Positions 40,430-51,298 of a DNA stretch of 64,000 bases are shown piece by piece. Location: assembly GCA_965652025.1 (NCBI GenBank), contig CBFGTM010000009.1, positions 17,874-81,873 of the forward strand, given 5' to 3'. Within the stretch, counting starts at the first letter, position 1. Every line of letters starts with the position of its first letter. The translations under genes and the position numbers were made by a program. This DNA comes from CAVVWJ01 sp965652025. GTDB lineage: Bacteria > Gemmatimonadota > Gemmatimonadetes > Gemmatimonadales > GWC2-71-9. The notes under the pieces are model-generated. The model was not told the DNA's origin and searched no databases. It worked only from the letters and a program-made list of their open reading frames with translations.

Positions 40430-42045
40430 GCTCTGAGGAGCTGCCAGGAGGATGCCGGCGTGATAGTCACGTTGCGAAAGCGCCGTTTCACGGCGTACAC
40501 GTAGTACGGTGCATAGAGGAAGGCAGCGGGCGCATCGGCTTCAATCTGCCGGAGCACGCTGATCCAGGGCTCCGCTGGATTGCCCTTGGCTACACGCAGC
40601 ACCGCATCCTCGAGTAGCGAGTCCACCCGAGGATTGCAGTACCTGGCGACATTGGTTCCTCCGGCGCAACTCCACGCCTGGCTCAGTCCGGAAGGCGAGG
40701 GGTCCTGGACTGTACCGGCAAAGTCGATATCGAACTTCCCGGCTGTGCGGCGTTCGATCCAGAGGGGGAACTCGAGCTGTTGTAGTTGGAGGTCCACGCC
40801 GATCTGGCGCAGCTGTTCCTGGGCCAGGAGCGCCATCTGCCGGCGGGTCGCGCTGGTGTTGGGGAACGACACCGCCAGGGTGAGCGGCCGGCCCTCTCGG
40901 TCACGAATGCCGTTGTGGTCGGCGTCACCCCAGCCCGCCTCAGCGAGAAGACGCCGGGCTTCCTGCGGATTCGAGCGCTCCGGCTTCGGAGAGCTGTGCC
41001 GGATCCATAGCAGCGGAGAGACGGGACCGTAGGGTACGTCGGCATACGATCCGAACACCGCACGAACCAGCAGCTGGCGATCGAGTCCTAGGGTAATTGC
41101 GCGGCGGACTCGGCGATCCGAAAGGATCGGGTGGGTACGAGAGGAATCGTTCGGGTCCCGCTGGTTGAAGAGCAGAAAACCAACAGTGGGAGAGGGAACC
41201 GGGATGACCCGGAGACTGGTGTCCGCCTGGATCCGGCGAAGATTGTCCAGCGGGGGGACCACGTAGTCCATCGCGTCAGCCTGGCCGCTCAACAACAGGT
41301 TGAGCCGCGCATCGGGATCAGCGGCCACCCGGATGATCACCCGCTCTATCTTGGGCTTGCCCAGGAAGAACCGTTCATTGGCTGTCAGCTCGACGAATTG
41401 ACCTGCCACGTTACGGACCAGGCGGTACGGTCCGTTCCCGACCGGCTGGGTTACAAAGGACGAACGCACCACCGCCTCGGCGGGGATCGTGTCCAGCAGA
41501 TGTGCCGGAAGGGGTGCTACATAGAAGGTGGCATCGTACAGCTGTTCCGGGTATGCCTGTGTGTAGCGGAACACCACCCGGTGCTGACCCTCCGCGCTCA
41601 CCGATTTGATGTGCCGCAGCAGCTCGACCAATCGAGGGGCAACTGCCGGATTCTTGGCCCGCTCGATCGTGAAGGCAACGTCGCGCGCGGTGACCGGAAC
41701 TCCGTCCTGCCAGTGGGCGCGGGGGTCCAGGTCGAATACCAGGGTGAGCGAGTCACGTCTGGTCCAGGATTTTGCCAGGAGCGGAACGAACCCTCCGTCT
41801 CCCGCCGTCAGCAGCGTAGGCCCCAGTCCGGCCAGGCGCAGGAAGAGCTGATCGGCCAGCTCGAGGTTGCCGACCGAGGCGGCCGCGCCCTCCATGAGCG
41901 TTGGAATGGGCATTGTGGCCTGCTGGCCAGTGACAATCACGATGCTGCTGCGAGGCGCCCGATCCGACTGCGCACCCGCCGCGGCGGGCAGGACGAGGAA
42001 GGTCACGGCGGCAAGAAGGACTGTCCGTGGCGTCAACAGCGTCAA
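40411..42045 (-). CDS. peptide ABC transporter substrate-binding protein (SBP family 5)
   Basis: 544 residues from TTG 42045, chosen because GGAG lies 5 bp upstream and a signal peptide (TVLLAAVTFLVLPAAAGAQS) follows at once; a longer frame to 42342 would run into the lipoate ligase gene. Family motifs include LAKSWTRRDSLTLVFDLDPR, AHWQDGVPVTARDVAFTIER, TQPVGNGPYRLVRNVAGQFV and VRRAITLGLDRQLLVRAVFG. It would bind oligopeptides in the periplasm and deliver them to DppBC. First gene of the transporter operon, 52 bp after the lipoate ligase. Confidence 0.9.
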   Translation of the reverse strand: MTLLTPRTVLLAAVTFLVLPAAAGAQSDRAPRSSIVIVTGQQATMPIPTLMEGAAASVGNLELADQLFLRLAGLGPTLLTAGDGGFVPLLAKSWTRRDSLTLVFDLDPRAHWQDGVPVTARDVAFTIERAKNPAVAPRLVELLRHIKSVSAEGQHRVVFRYTQAYPEQLYDATFYVAPLPAHLLDTIPAEAVVRSSFVTQPVGNGPYRLVRNVAGQFVELTANERFFLGKPKIERVIIRVAADPDARLNLLLSGQADAMDYVVPPLDNLRRIQADTSLRVIPVPSPTVGFLLFNQRDPNDSSRTHPILSDRRVRRAITLGLDRQLLVRAVFGSYADVPYGPVSPLLWIRHSSPKPERSNPQEARRLLAEAGWGDADHNGIRDREGRPLTLAVSFPNTSATRRQMALLAQEQLRQIGVDLQLQQLEFPLWIERRTAGKFDIDFAGTVQDPSPSGLSQAWSCAGGTNVARYCNPRVDSLLEDAVLRVAKGNPAEPWISVLRQIEADAPAAFLYAPYYVYAVKRRFRNVTITPASSWQLLRAWSGEN

Positions 42046-42097
42046 GGAGTCTCCAACAAGCAGATCCGGCTGGGGGGTTTTGCGGAATCTAGTGGAA

Positions 42098-42927
42098 CTA
42101 GCGGCTCCACGTCCACGCGGAGGATTGAAAGAGCTCGAAGCGGGAGGCTGCGGCCCGGAGGATAGGTGAAGGGTCGGGCGCCCCGTCCCAGTCACCGGGC
42201 CAATTGTGCCGTACCTGATCGCCGAGCGAGGCGGCGATCTCATGGGGCAGGAGCAGCCGGCCGGTATCGTCCGCCAGACTGAAGGGGCCGCTGGTAGACG
42301 CATGCGATTGGGAGTGGCCGCAATCCCGGAGCAGGTTCTCAACCAGTCGCTGGTCGTCCTCGAGAAGGATGGAGCCGTGCTGAAGCAGCGCGGGGCCCCG
42401 CCGAAGCTGCGCGCTCCCGATGATCTTTCGTCGACTCACCAGGACTTCGCCTCCGGCCGGCTGGGCAAAGCATGGCCCGCTGTCGAGCGGCGCAGTCCGG
42501 CCGTGCGGTGCCAGTGCTGCCGGAACTCCGAGGGAGCGGAGTGCGCCGGCCAGCAGGGCGTGAATGGACTCGTACGCCTCCCGCAGAGATCCGAACCACC
42601 GGTGCGGTGCGGCGACAGCATAGGTCAATTCGTGGGCGTGCCATACCGCGCGCCCACCAGTTGGCCGGCGCACGGTGTCCAGACCCAGCCTGCGGATTCG
42701 GTTGAGGTCATATCGCCTGGAGGCCGGCTCGTTCCGGCCAAACGACAGGCAGTGGGGATTCCAGGTATAGAGCCGGAACCAGCCCTCGCCCAGCTCGGCC
42801 CGGTCGAGCAGCGCGAGATCGACGGCCATGTTGCTCCAGCCCGGGCGGGGTGATTCGTCTACCCAGAAGTGCCAGCACCTCGTTGGGCACAACCGCTCCC
42901 GCTCCTCACGGTTCTGAGCAACTGCAG

Positions 42928-42931
<4 letters not shown>
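42098..42931 (-). CDS. lipoate-protein ligase family protein (LplA/LipM-like)
   Basis: 277 residues from GTG 42931. FRLYTWNPHCLSFGRNEPAS, VRRPTGGRAVWHAHELTYAV (the RRxTGGRAVxH lipoyl-AMP-binding motif), GEVLVSRRKIIGSAQLRRGP and LQHGSILLEDD are the cofactor-transferase signatures. It may attach lipoate or transfer octanoate to GcvH. Its start overlaps gcvP by 4 bp, which strongly links it to the glycine cleavage system. Confidence 0.9.
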
Positions 42932-45870
<2,939 letters not shown>

Positions 45871-45892
45871 CGTTGTTCCTCATCCGGATACG

Positions 45893-45923
45893 AAAATGCC
45901 TCGAGACCACGTTCTCGAGGCAT
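45893..45923 (-). terminator. hairpin terminator between gcvH and gcvP
   Basis: ATGCCTCGAGA (45896-45906) pairs perfectly with TCTCGAGGCAT (45913-45923), an 11-bp stem with a 6-nt loop; on the minus strand it is followed by TTTT. It could end gcvH transcripts or attenuate gcvP. Confidence 0.75.
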
Positions 45924-45989
45924 CGCGCTGACGTTGATGGTTCCTGATTTCGAGTGTGCTGCCGACTACCTGGTGCATCGATCCCGCCG

Positions 45990-46379
45990 TCACTCCCCGA
46001 TATGCGAACGGTAGGCCTTGGAGGACAGGAGCTTCTTGAGGTCATCAGGGCTCTTGACTCGCAAGGTGATCATCCATCCCTCACCATAGGGATCCCGATT
46101 CACCACCGCGGAGTCGCTGTCCAGCGCCGCATTGATGTCGACGACCTGGCCGGCCACCGGACTGTAGAGCTCGGAGACGGCCTTTACCGCCTCGATCTCG
46201 CCGAATGCCTGATGCTCGTCCAGCCGATCCCCCGGCTTGGGGAGCCGGACAAATACGACGTCTCCCAGCTCGCCCTGGGCGTAATCGGTAATGCCGATCT
46301 TGACGACTGACCCATCGCCGGTCCGCGCAACGTACTCGTGTTCGGCGGTATACAGGAGGTCGTCCGGCACGTTGGACAG
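45990..46379 (-). CDS. gcvH: glycine cleavage system H protein
   Basis: 129 residues if read from CTG 46379, 126 from GTG 46370. The lipoyl domain is clear: YTAEHEYVARTGDGSVVKIG, ITDYAQGELGDVVFVRLPKP and FGEIEAVKAVSELYSPVAGQ, where K66 (K63 from GTG) in EAVKAVSE is lipoylated. The CTG reads LSNVPDDLLYT, matching the usual MSN(I/V)PxxLxYT start, with GGAG 7 nt upstream, so CTG is the better start. It shuttles the aminomethyl group from GcvP to GcvT. Confidence 0.95.
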   Translation of the reverse strand: MSNVPDDLLYTAEHEYVARTGDGSVVKIGITDYAQGELGDVVFVRLPKPGDRLDEHQAFGEIEAVKAVSELYSPVAGQVVDINAALDSDSAVVNRDPYGEGWMITLRVKSPDDLKKLLSSKAYRSHIGE

Positions 46380-46433
46380 GTGAGTGCTCCACTCTGGTTG
46401 CGGGAGGGAGGATAGGCGGAGCGATGGAGGAGG

Positions 46434-47033
46434 TCAAGCGCGCGCGCGAAGCGCCTTCCAGACCGACGCGGCCGATCGCTCGAGCGAAACCGGATCGCCG
46501 TTGTTGTCGATCACGAAATCACTGCGCTGCCGCTTGGCCGCCGAACTCTGTTGGGTCGCCATCAGGCGGTCGACCTCGTCTGCCGTCAAGGCTCGGGAAG
46601 CCAGGAGTCGCTGTCGCCGCAGTGCCTCGGGGGCGTCGACCAGGATCACCGCATCGAACGAGCTCGGGTCGGCGGCTTCGAAGAGCAGCGGGATCTCGCT
46701 CACCACGATGCGGTCCCCCCGCAGTCTTGCCTGCTCGACCAGGTCCAGCCTTCGCTGATGGACCCGGGGGTGCATGATGCGATTCAGTGCCGCCAGCTCC
46801 TCCTGGCTGGTGAGAACCCTGGCCCGGAGAGCCGGCCGGTCCAGCGTGCCATCCGGCCGAATCACGGCCGGCCCGAAGCGCGCTGCGATCTCGGCCAGGG
46901 CGTCACTCCCCGGCGCCTGCTCCGCCCGGACCAGCGCGTCGGCATCGATGATGGTCGCGCCCCAGTGCTGAAACAGGGCGGCGACCGTTGACTTGCCCGC
47001 TCCGATGTTCCCGGTCAGGGCCACGGAAAGCAT
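46434..47033 (-). CDS. coaE: dephospho-CoA kinase
   Basis: 199 residues. P-loop LTGNIGAGKSTVAALFQHWG near 7-26, IIDADALVR, HPRVHQRRLDLVEQARLRGD, VVSEIPLLFEAADPSSFDAV and VDAPEALRRQRLLASRALTA match CoaE. It phosphorylates dephospho-CoA in the last step of CoA synthesis. ATG 47033. It may be cotranscribed with gcvH, 54 bp away. Confidence 0.95.
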   Translation of the reverse strand: MLSVALTGNIGAGKSTVAALFQHWGATIIDADALVRAEQAPGSDALAEIAARFGPAVIRPDGTLDRPALRARVLTSQEELAALNRIMHPRVHQRRLDLVEQARLRGDRIVVSEIPLLFEAADPSSFDAVILVDAPEALRRQRLLASRALTADEVDRLMATQQSSAAKRQRSDFVIDNNGDPVSLERSAASVWKALRARA

Positions 47034-47042
47034 GGTGGAAAG

Positions 47043-47095
47043 TCGGGAGTCTCGGGTCGAGAGTCTAGGCCCTAGACCCTAGACCATCGACCCTG
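47043..47095. repeat. imperfect inverted repeat in intergenic region
   Basis: GGGTCGA (about 47054-47060) and TCGACCC (47087-47093) flank GAGTCTAGG and CCTAGACC arms. The region reads as a G-rich arm (AGTCGGGAGTCTCGGG) followed by its C-rich complement, like the repeats at 1261 and 3076 though with less tandem order. Lies between coaE and tdk (divergent). Confidence 0.55.
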
Positions 47096-47144
47096 CATTT
47101 TGTCCCTCTTCTCAGCAGTCATCTGAACGACGACCAGGACGGCA

Positions 47145-47750
47145 ATGAACTACGGGGCGCAGCCGGGGTGGATCGAGGTGATCAGTGGGGTGATGTTCAG
47201 CGGCAAGAGCGAGGAGCTCATTCGACGGGTCCGGCGCGCCACCATCGCCCGGCGCAAGGTGCAAGTCTTCAAGTCCCACCTCGACAGCCGCTACACCGGA
47301 CTGTACAGCGTCTCCAGTCATGACGGTACCGAGCTCGAGGCCAGTCCGGTCGACTCGGCTGGGGAGATTTTCCGCCTGGTGCGTCCCGAGACCCAGATTG
47401 TGGCGATCGATGAGGCCCAGTTCCTGGACCGCCAGATCGTTAGTGTGGCCACCGAGCTCGCGTCTCGCGGCGTGCGGGTCATCCTGGCTGGTACGGACAC
47501 GGATTTCCGGGGTGAACCGTTCGGGCCGATGGGCGATCTGATGGCGGTTGCGGAGCTGGTGGACAAGCTTCAGGCTATCTGCGTAATCTGTGGCGATCCA
47601 GCCTGCCGGAATCAGCGACTGCTCGACGGCAAACCGGCGCGCTACGACTCTCCCACGATCATGATCGGCGGCCGGGAGAGCTATCAGGCGCGCTGCCGCC
47701 ATTGTCATAAGGTGCCGCGCCGGGATGAGGATCAGACCGCGTTGTTGTAA
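47145..47750 (+). CDS. tdk: thymidine kinase (type II)
   Basis: 201 residues. P-loop IEVISGVMFSGKSEELIRRV near 11-30, VAIDEAQFLDRQIVSVATEL (Walker B) and the zinc site CVICGDPACRNQRL...CRHCHKVPRR with four Cys are diagnostic of the tetrameric Tdk family. It salvages thymidine to dTMP. The HU-like gene starts 19 bp downstream. Confidence 0.95.
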   Translation: MNYGAQPGWIEVISGVMFSGKSEELIRRVRRATIARRKVQVFKSHLDSRYTGLYSVSSHDGTELEASPVDSAGEIFRLVRPETQIVAIDEAQFLDRQIVSVATELASRGVRVILAGTDTDFRGEPFGPMGDLMAVAELVDKLQAICVICGDPACRNQRLLDGKPARYDSPTIMIGGRESYQARCRHCHKVPRRDEDQTALL

Positions 47751-47769
47751 CCCTGGACCCTCTCAGACC

Positions 47770-48060
47770 GTGAACAAGTCCCATCTCGTCGCCGCCGTTG
47801 CCAAGCGGCTCAACCTGACCAAGGCCCGGGCCGCGGAGATCACCGAGCTCTTCTTCTCTCCCGATGGGGTCATTGCGTCGGAACTGAAGCGCGGTGGGCG
47901 AATTGCCATATCGGGATTCGGAAGCTTCGAGATCAGGAAGCGGAAGGCCCGCGAATGGCGCGACCCGCGGACCGGAAAGGCCAGCACCATCAAGCCCTCG
48001 TCGGTCCCGGCCTTTCGAGCTAGCCGCGCTTTGCGCGACCTGGTGAACCGGAAGCGCTGA
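47770..48060 (+). CDS. HU/IHF family DNA-binding protein
   Basis: 96 residues from GTG 47770. VNKSHLVAAVAKRLNLTKAR, GGRIAISGFGSFEIRKRKAR and EWRDPRTGKASTIKPSSVPA (the DNA-binding arm with R-x-x-R-x-P-x-T pattern) are the family hallmarks; a three-residue insertion (FSPDG) is in the dimer region. It compacts DNA as a dimer. The last 41 bp overlap the 3' end of the convergent degenerate DEAD-box gene. Confidence 0.9.
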   Translation: MNKSHLVAAVAKRLNLTKARAAEITELFFSPDGVIASELKRGGRIAISGFGSFEIRKRKAREWRDPRTGKASTIKPSSVPAFRASRALRDLVNRKR

Positions 48061-49483
48061 GCGGGGAGCGGCTGGGTCCCCGATCCACCCGGGCCAACAC
48101 CCGCTTTCTTCGGATGGTCCTCCCGTTCAGGGCCGAGGCCACCGGTTCGGCCTCCTGGGCCGGGAGCTCTATGAGGGAATAGGCATCCCGCAGCTCGATT
48201 CGCCCGATCTTGCTCCGGTCCACCCCCAGCTCCTTGGTGAGTACCGCCACCAGCTCATTGGGGTTGGCTCCGTCCTTCTTGCCGACTCCGACCCAGATGC
48301 GGGTCGTGGGTGACGCTGCCGGTGGTGGTGCCGGCGCTGTGGTCGGCGGAGACTCGCTCCAGAGTCGGTAGAGCGCTGCGGCCACCAGAGTGGGATCATG
48401 GCGCTCGAAGAGGGGGGCGAGGGTCAGGAGGGCACGGTTCGAGTGGGCATTCTCGATTGCCTCGACAATGGTGGCGCGTTGGGCTGCCTCGACCGAACGC
48501 GCCTGATCCACGGGCCCGGGCAGTAGCAGCGGCCGGAGCTTGGCGGCTATCCTCGCGACGTAAGCCTCGGTGCCGGGTGGAACCAGTAGCACGAGCTCAC
48601 TCGCCCTCTGGAGCTGCTCCAGCCTGGCCCCGCTGGGGAGATCGAACGCGATCACCATCACGCCCGGAGGTGCATCTCCCGTCGTCAGCTCGAGCCCCGG
48701 CTGACTGCCCGCCACCTCAGCGATGGCGCTGTGGTAGTGGCGATCCACCGTCCATACTGCCAGAGCCGGCGGGTCGAGCAGCTCGATCACCTCGCCGAGG
48801 GCTCGGAGCCGGTCCGACCAGGAGGTGACCACCGTTCGAACCGGATCGGAGAACTGGGTACCGGCCCCAGTCCCCACGGTCAGTGCCTTCCGGGCATAGC
48901 GTTCAAGGAGTGCTGGTGCGCGGCCGGCCTCCGAGGTGTAGACCAGCCGCTGGGCCTCTTTGGGGAGATCCTGCATCAGGGGCGTGATGGCCTCTTCGTC
49001 CAGCAGCAGCTCAGGCCAGGCCAGCAAGAGTGACCCGACCGATTCCATCGGCAGAGCAGACCTCGTGACCAGACCCAGCGCCGTCTCCGGCGTAGTCACC
49101 AGCAGATCCAGCGACTCGGCCCGCAGGCGACGCATCGCACGGGCAGTCCCTCGTGCCACCTCCACCCTGGCATTGCTGCCGCGAGCGAGCAGGTGTGTCA
49201 GGCCGCCCCATTCCTCCAGCTGGAGCCCCGGAACGAGCACCAGGCCGTGCCGATGGGATTCGAGCCGATTGATCATGCCCGCCAGACCGGGCGCCGCGTA
49301 GGCCGGCACCGGTGGTGTCACCGCTACCAGGTTGTGCCCCCGGGCTGCCGTAGGTGCCGTGTCCCTTGCCAGGTGGTCGTCCGGGGTCCAGCCGAGATCA
49401 CGGAGATTGGTAGCGATGGAGGGCTGCAGATGCAGATCTTCGAAGGAGGGCACGCTCCAAGCTAAGTGCAAAGCGGTTGACAT
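48020..49483 (-). CDS. degenerate DEAD-box-like protein with intact DbpA RNA-binding domain
   Basis: 487 residues from ATG 49483. The N-terminus begins like a DEAD-box helicase (VPSFEDLHLQPSIATNLRDL) but the P-loop position reads NLVAVTPPVPAY, without GxGKT, and the DEAD position reads LLLAWPELLLDEE. Motif Ib (VTTPETAL) is partly kept; SAT is YTSE. The second RecA-like lobe is weak. From about residue 394, TRIWVGVGKKDGANPNELVA to VLARVDR is a good DbpA C-terminal RNA-binding domain, which recognises a 23S rRNA hairpin in true DbpA. The protein probably binds RNA without ATPase. The frame is intact, so it is not a simple pseudogene. Confidence 0.72.
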   Translation of the reverse strand: MSTALHLAWSVPSFEDLHLQPSIATNLRDLGWTPDDHLARDTAPTAARGHNLVAVTPPVPAYAAPGLAGMINRLESHRHGLVLVPGLQLEEWGGLTHLLARGSNARVEVARGTARAMRRLRAESLDLLVTTPETALGLVTRSALPMESVGSLLLAWPELLLDEEAITPLMQDLPKEAQRLVYTSEAGRAPALLERYARKALTVGTGAGTQFSDPVRTVVTSWSDRLRALGEVIELLDPPALAVWTVDRHYHSAIAEVAGSQPGLELTTGDAPPGVMVIAFDLPSGARLEQLQRASELVLLVPPGTEAYVARIAAKLRPLLLPGPVDQARSVEAAQRATIVEAIENAHSNRALLTLAPLFERHDPTLVAAALYRLWSESPPTTAPAPPPAASPTTRIWVGVGKKDGANPNELVAVLTKELGVDRSKIGRIELRDAYSLIELPAQEAEPVASALNGRTIRRKRVLARVDRGPSRSPLSASGSPGRAKRG

Positions 49484-49551
49484 CGCCAGGCCGTGAATCA
49501 AACTTTTTCCCGGTCTTTCCCGCACCTTACACCCACACTGGAAACGAATGC

Positions 49552-50769
49552 ATGCCCGACCCCTTGTCCATCAACGTGCAGCACCTCCGGGCTTCCGAAA
49601 CGGTCGCTATCAGCAACGAGGCCAAACGCCGCAAGGCCGCAGGCGAGGATGTCCTGGATCTTGGAGTCGGAGAGCCTGACTTCGATACGCCCGCCCCGGC
49701 TGCTCAGGCGGGAGTGCAGGCGATTCAGCGTGGGATGACGCGCTATCCACCCAACGTCGGAATCTCGGAGCTGCGGCGGGGCATTGCCCACCAGCTCTCC
49801 AGCATGTCCGGAGGCCGGCCGGTCGATCCCGACCGGATCGTGGTGAGCTCAGGCTCGAAGCAGTCGATCTTCAACGCCTGCTTCTCTCTCTTCGGGCCCA
49901 AGGACCGCGTCCTGATCCCCTCACCCGCGTGGGTGTCCTACCCCCAGATCGTCCATCTCACCCGGGCCGAGCCGGTGCTGGTGCCGGGAGACCCGGAGTG
50001 GGGGCTCAAGGTCAGTGTGAAGGACCTCGACCGGATGAGCCACAAGCTGACCCGGGGCCTGATTCTTTGCTCTCCCTGCAATCCCACCGGAGCGGTGTAC
50101 ACTCAGGCCGAGCTCAAGGCGATCGCTGAGTGGGCTCGCAAGAATGATATCTGGATCATCTCGGACGAAATTTACCGGCGGATCAACTACGGACCGGGGC
50201 CGGCTCCGTCCCTGCTGGATTTGCCGGACGAGTTTCTGGAGCGGACGGTAATCATCTACGGCGCGAGCAAGGCCTACGCGATGACCGGATGGCGCATAGG
50301 TGCCGCACTCGCTCCGCCCCATGTCACCAAGGCTATGGCCGCGCTGCAGTCGCACACCACCACCGGCGCCAATCATCCGTCCCAGTGGGCCGCGGCCACT
50401 GCATTCACCGACGAGCGAGTCGATGCCGAGGTGACCCGAATGGTTACCGCATTCCGCCGCCGGCGGGACTACCTGGTCGACCGCTTCCGCTCCGAGGCGC
50501 CCGGAATCGAATTCGTGGAGCCGCATGGGGCGTTCTACTTCTTCTTCCGGGTGGATGGCATCAGGGAAAGCGATCCGGTGACGGGGCAGAGTTTCTGCGA
50601 GCAGCTCATGCAGCAGGAGGGTGTCGCCCTGGTACCCGGTGGGGCGTTTGCCGATGATCGCTGGGTGCGCCTCAGCTATGCTGTCTCGGACGCCGAGCTG
50701 GAGAAAGGCCTGGATCGGACCCTTCGTCTGATTCGCCGGCTCGCCTCCGCCAGTGCCGCCTACGCCTGA
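49552..50769 (+). CDS. pyridoxal-phosphate aminotransferase, aspartate-aminotransferase-like (class I)
   Basis: 405 residues from ATG 49552. LDLGVGEPDFDTPAPAAQAG, RYPPNVGISELRRGIAHQLS, SPCNPTGAVYTQAELKAIAE, ISDEIYRRINYG and YGASKAYAMTGWRIGAALAP (the PLP lysine is in GASKAYAM) are class I motifs. It transfers amino groups between amino and 2-oxo acids, probably aspartate and 2-oxoglutarate. Followed by a small protein gene 10 bp downstream. Confidence 0.94.
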   Translation: MPDPLSINVQHLRASETVAISNEAKRRKAAGEDVLDLGVGEPDFDTPAPAAQAGVQAIQRGMTRYPPNVGISELRRGIAHQLSSMSGGRPVDPDRIVVSSGSKQSIFNACFSLFGPKDRVLIPSPAWVSYPQIVHLTRAEPVLVPGDPEWGLKVSVKDLDRMSHKLTRGLILCSPCNPTGAVYTQAELKAIAEWARKNDIWIISDEIYRRINYGPGPAPSLLDLPDEFLERTVIIYGASKAYAMTGWRIGAALAPPHVTKAMAALQSHTTTGANHPSQWAAATAFTDERVDAEVTRMVTAFRRRRDYLVDRFRSEAPGIEFVEPHGAFYFFFRVDGIRESDPVTGQSFCEQLMQQEGVALVPGGAFADDRWVRLSYAVSDAELEKGLDRTLRLIRRLASASAAYA

Positions 50770-50779
50770 GGCCGGTCGC

Positions 50780-51292
50780 ATGAGCATCGAAGCGCGAATC
50801 GAGCCACTCAGCGGAGCTCTGCCCTCTGTCAACTGGCGGTGGGATTCCGAGACCGACATCCTTTCCGGCGCATTCAAGGGCAACCGAAAGAGCGGTGGGC
50901 TGACCGGCACGGTGGAGCTGACCGACGATGAAGGATCAGTGGCCGTGCTCGATGTCAACAACGGGGTGATCTGCGGGCTGGACGTCGTGGTCTGGCCCGA
51001 AGTCACCACCGGTCCCAACCTGCAGGTGCCGGCCGCACTGACTGACGGCAGGGTGGTACTCCCCTCCCGGCCTTCCCGGCCCGGCGTCGCTTCGCTCGAG
51101 ATCGATACCACATTGTCGGTTCAGACCAACAGCGCGGAGAGCGTGTTTCACCTGCAGATCGGCCCCAAACGCGGAGTGGAGTGCGTGCGGGCCGCCGACA
51201 ACTTCTATATAGAGGTAGACCAGCAGGGCGGTCTGGCCGGTTTCTGGTTGACCAACGTGCCGCCATTCGCGGCGGCGGAGGAGGACTCCTAA
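50780..51292 (+). CDS. hypothetical protein, DUF2283-like fold suspected
   Basis: 170 residues from ATG 50780. Two similar beta-rich parts are suggested: WRWDSETDILSGAFKGNRKS and NFYIEVDQQGGLAGFWLTNV, the second resembling DUF2283 (YuzE) repeats (D-x-x-x-D, GG-x-x-G). No catalytic residues or signal peptide. The function is unknown; the gene follows the aminotransferase by 10 bp and converges on the ABC exporter. Confidence 0.62.
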   Translation: MSIEARIEPLSGALPSVNWRWDSETDILSGAFKGNRKSGGLTGTVELTDDEGSVAVLDVNNGVICGLDVVVWPEVTTGPNLQVPAALTDGRVVLPSRPSRPGVASLEIDTTLSVQTNSAESVFHLQIGPKRGVECVRAADNFYIEVDQQGGLAGFWLTNVPPFAAAEEDS

Positions 51293-51298
51293 GGCTAC

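Noticed and set aside
45871..46440. Glycine riboswitch near gcvH/gcvP.
   Set aside because: Neither the gcvH leader nor the gcvH-gcvP gap contains recognisable glycine aptamer cores; only a terminator hairpin is seen.
48020..49483. Calling the DEAD-box-like gene a pseudogene.
   Set aside because: The frame is intact over 487 codons, has a plausible start, and the C-terminal RNA-binding domain appears conserved.
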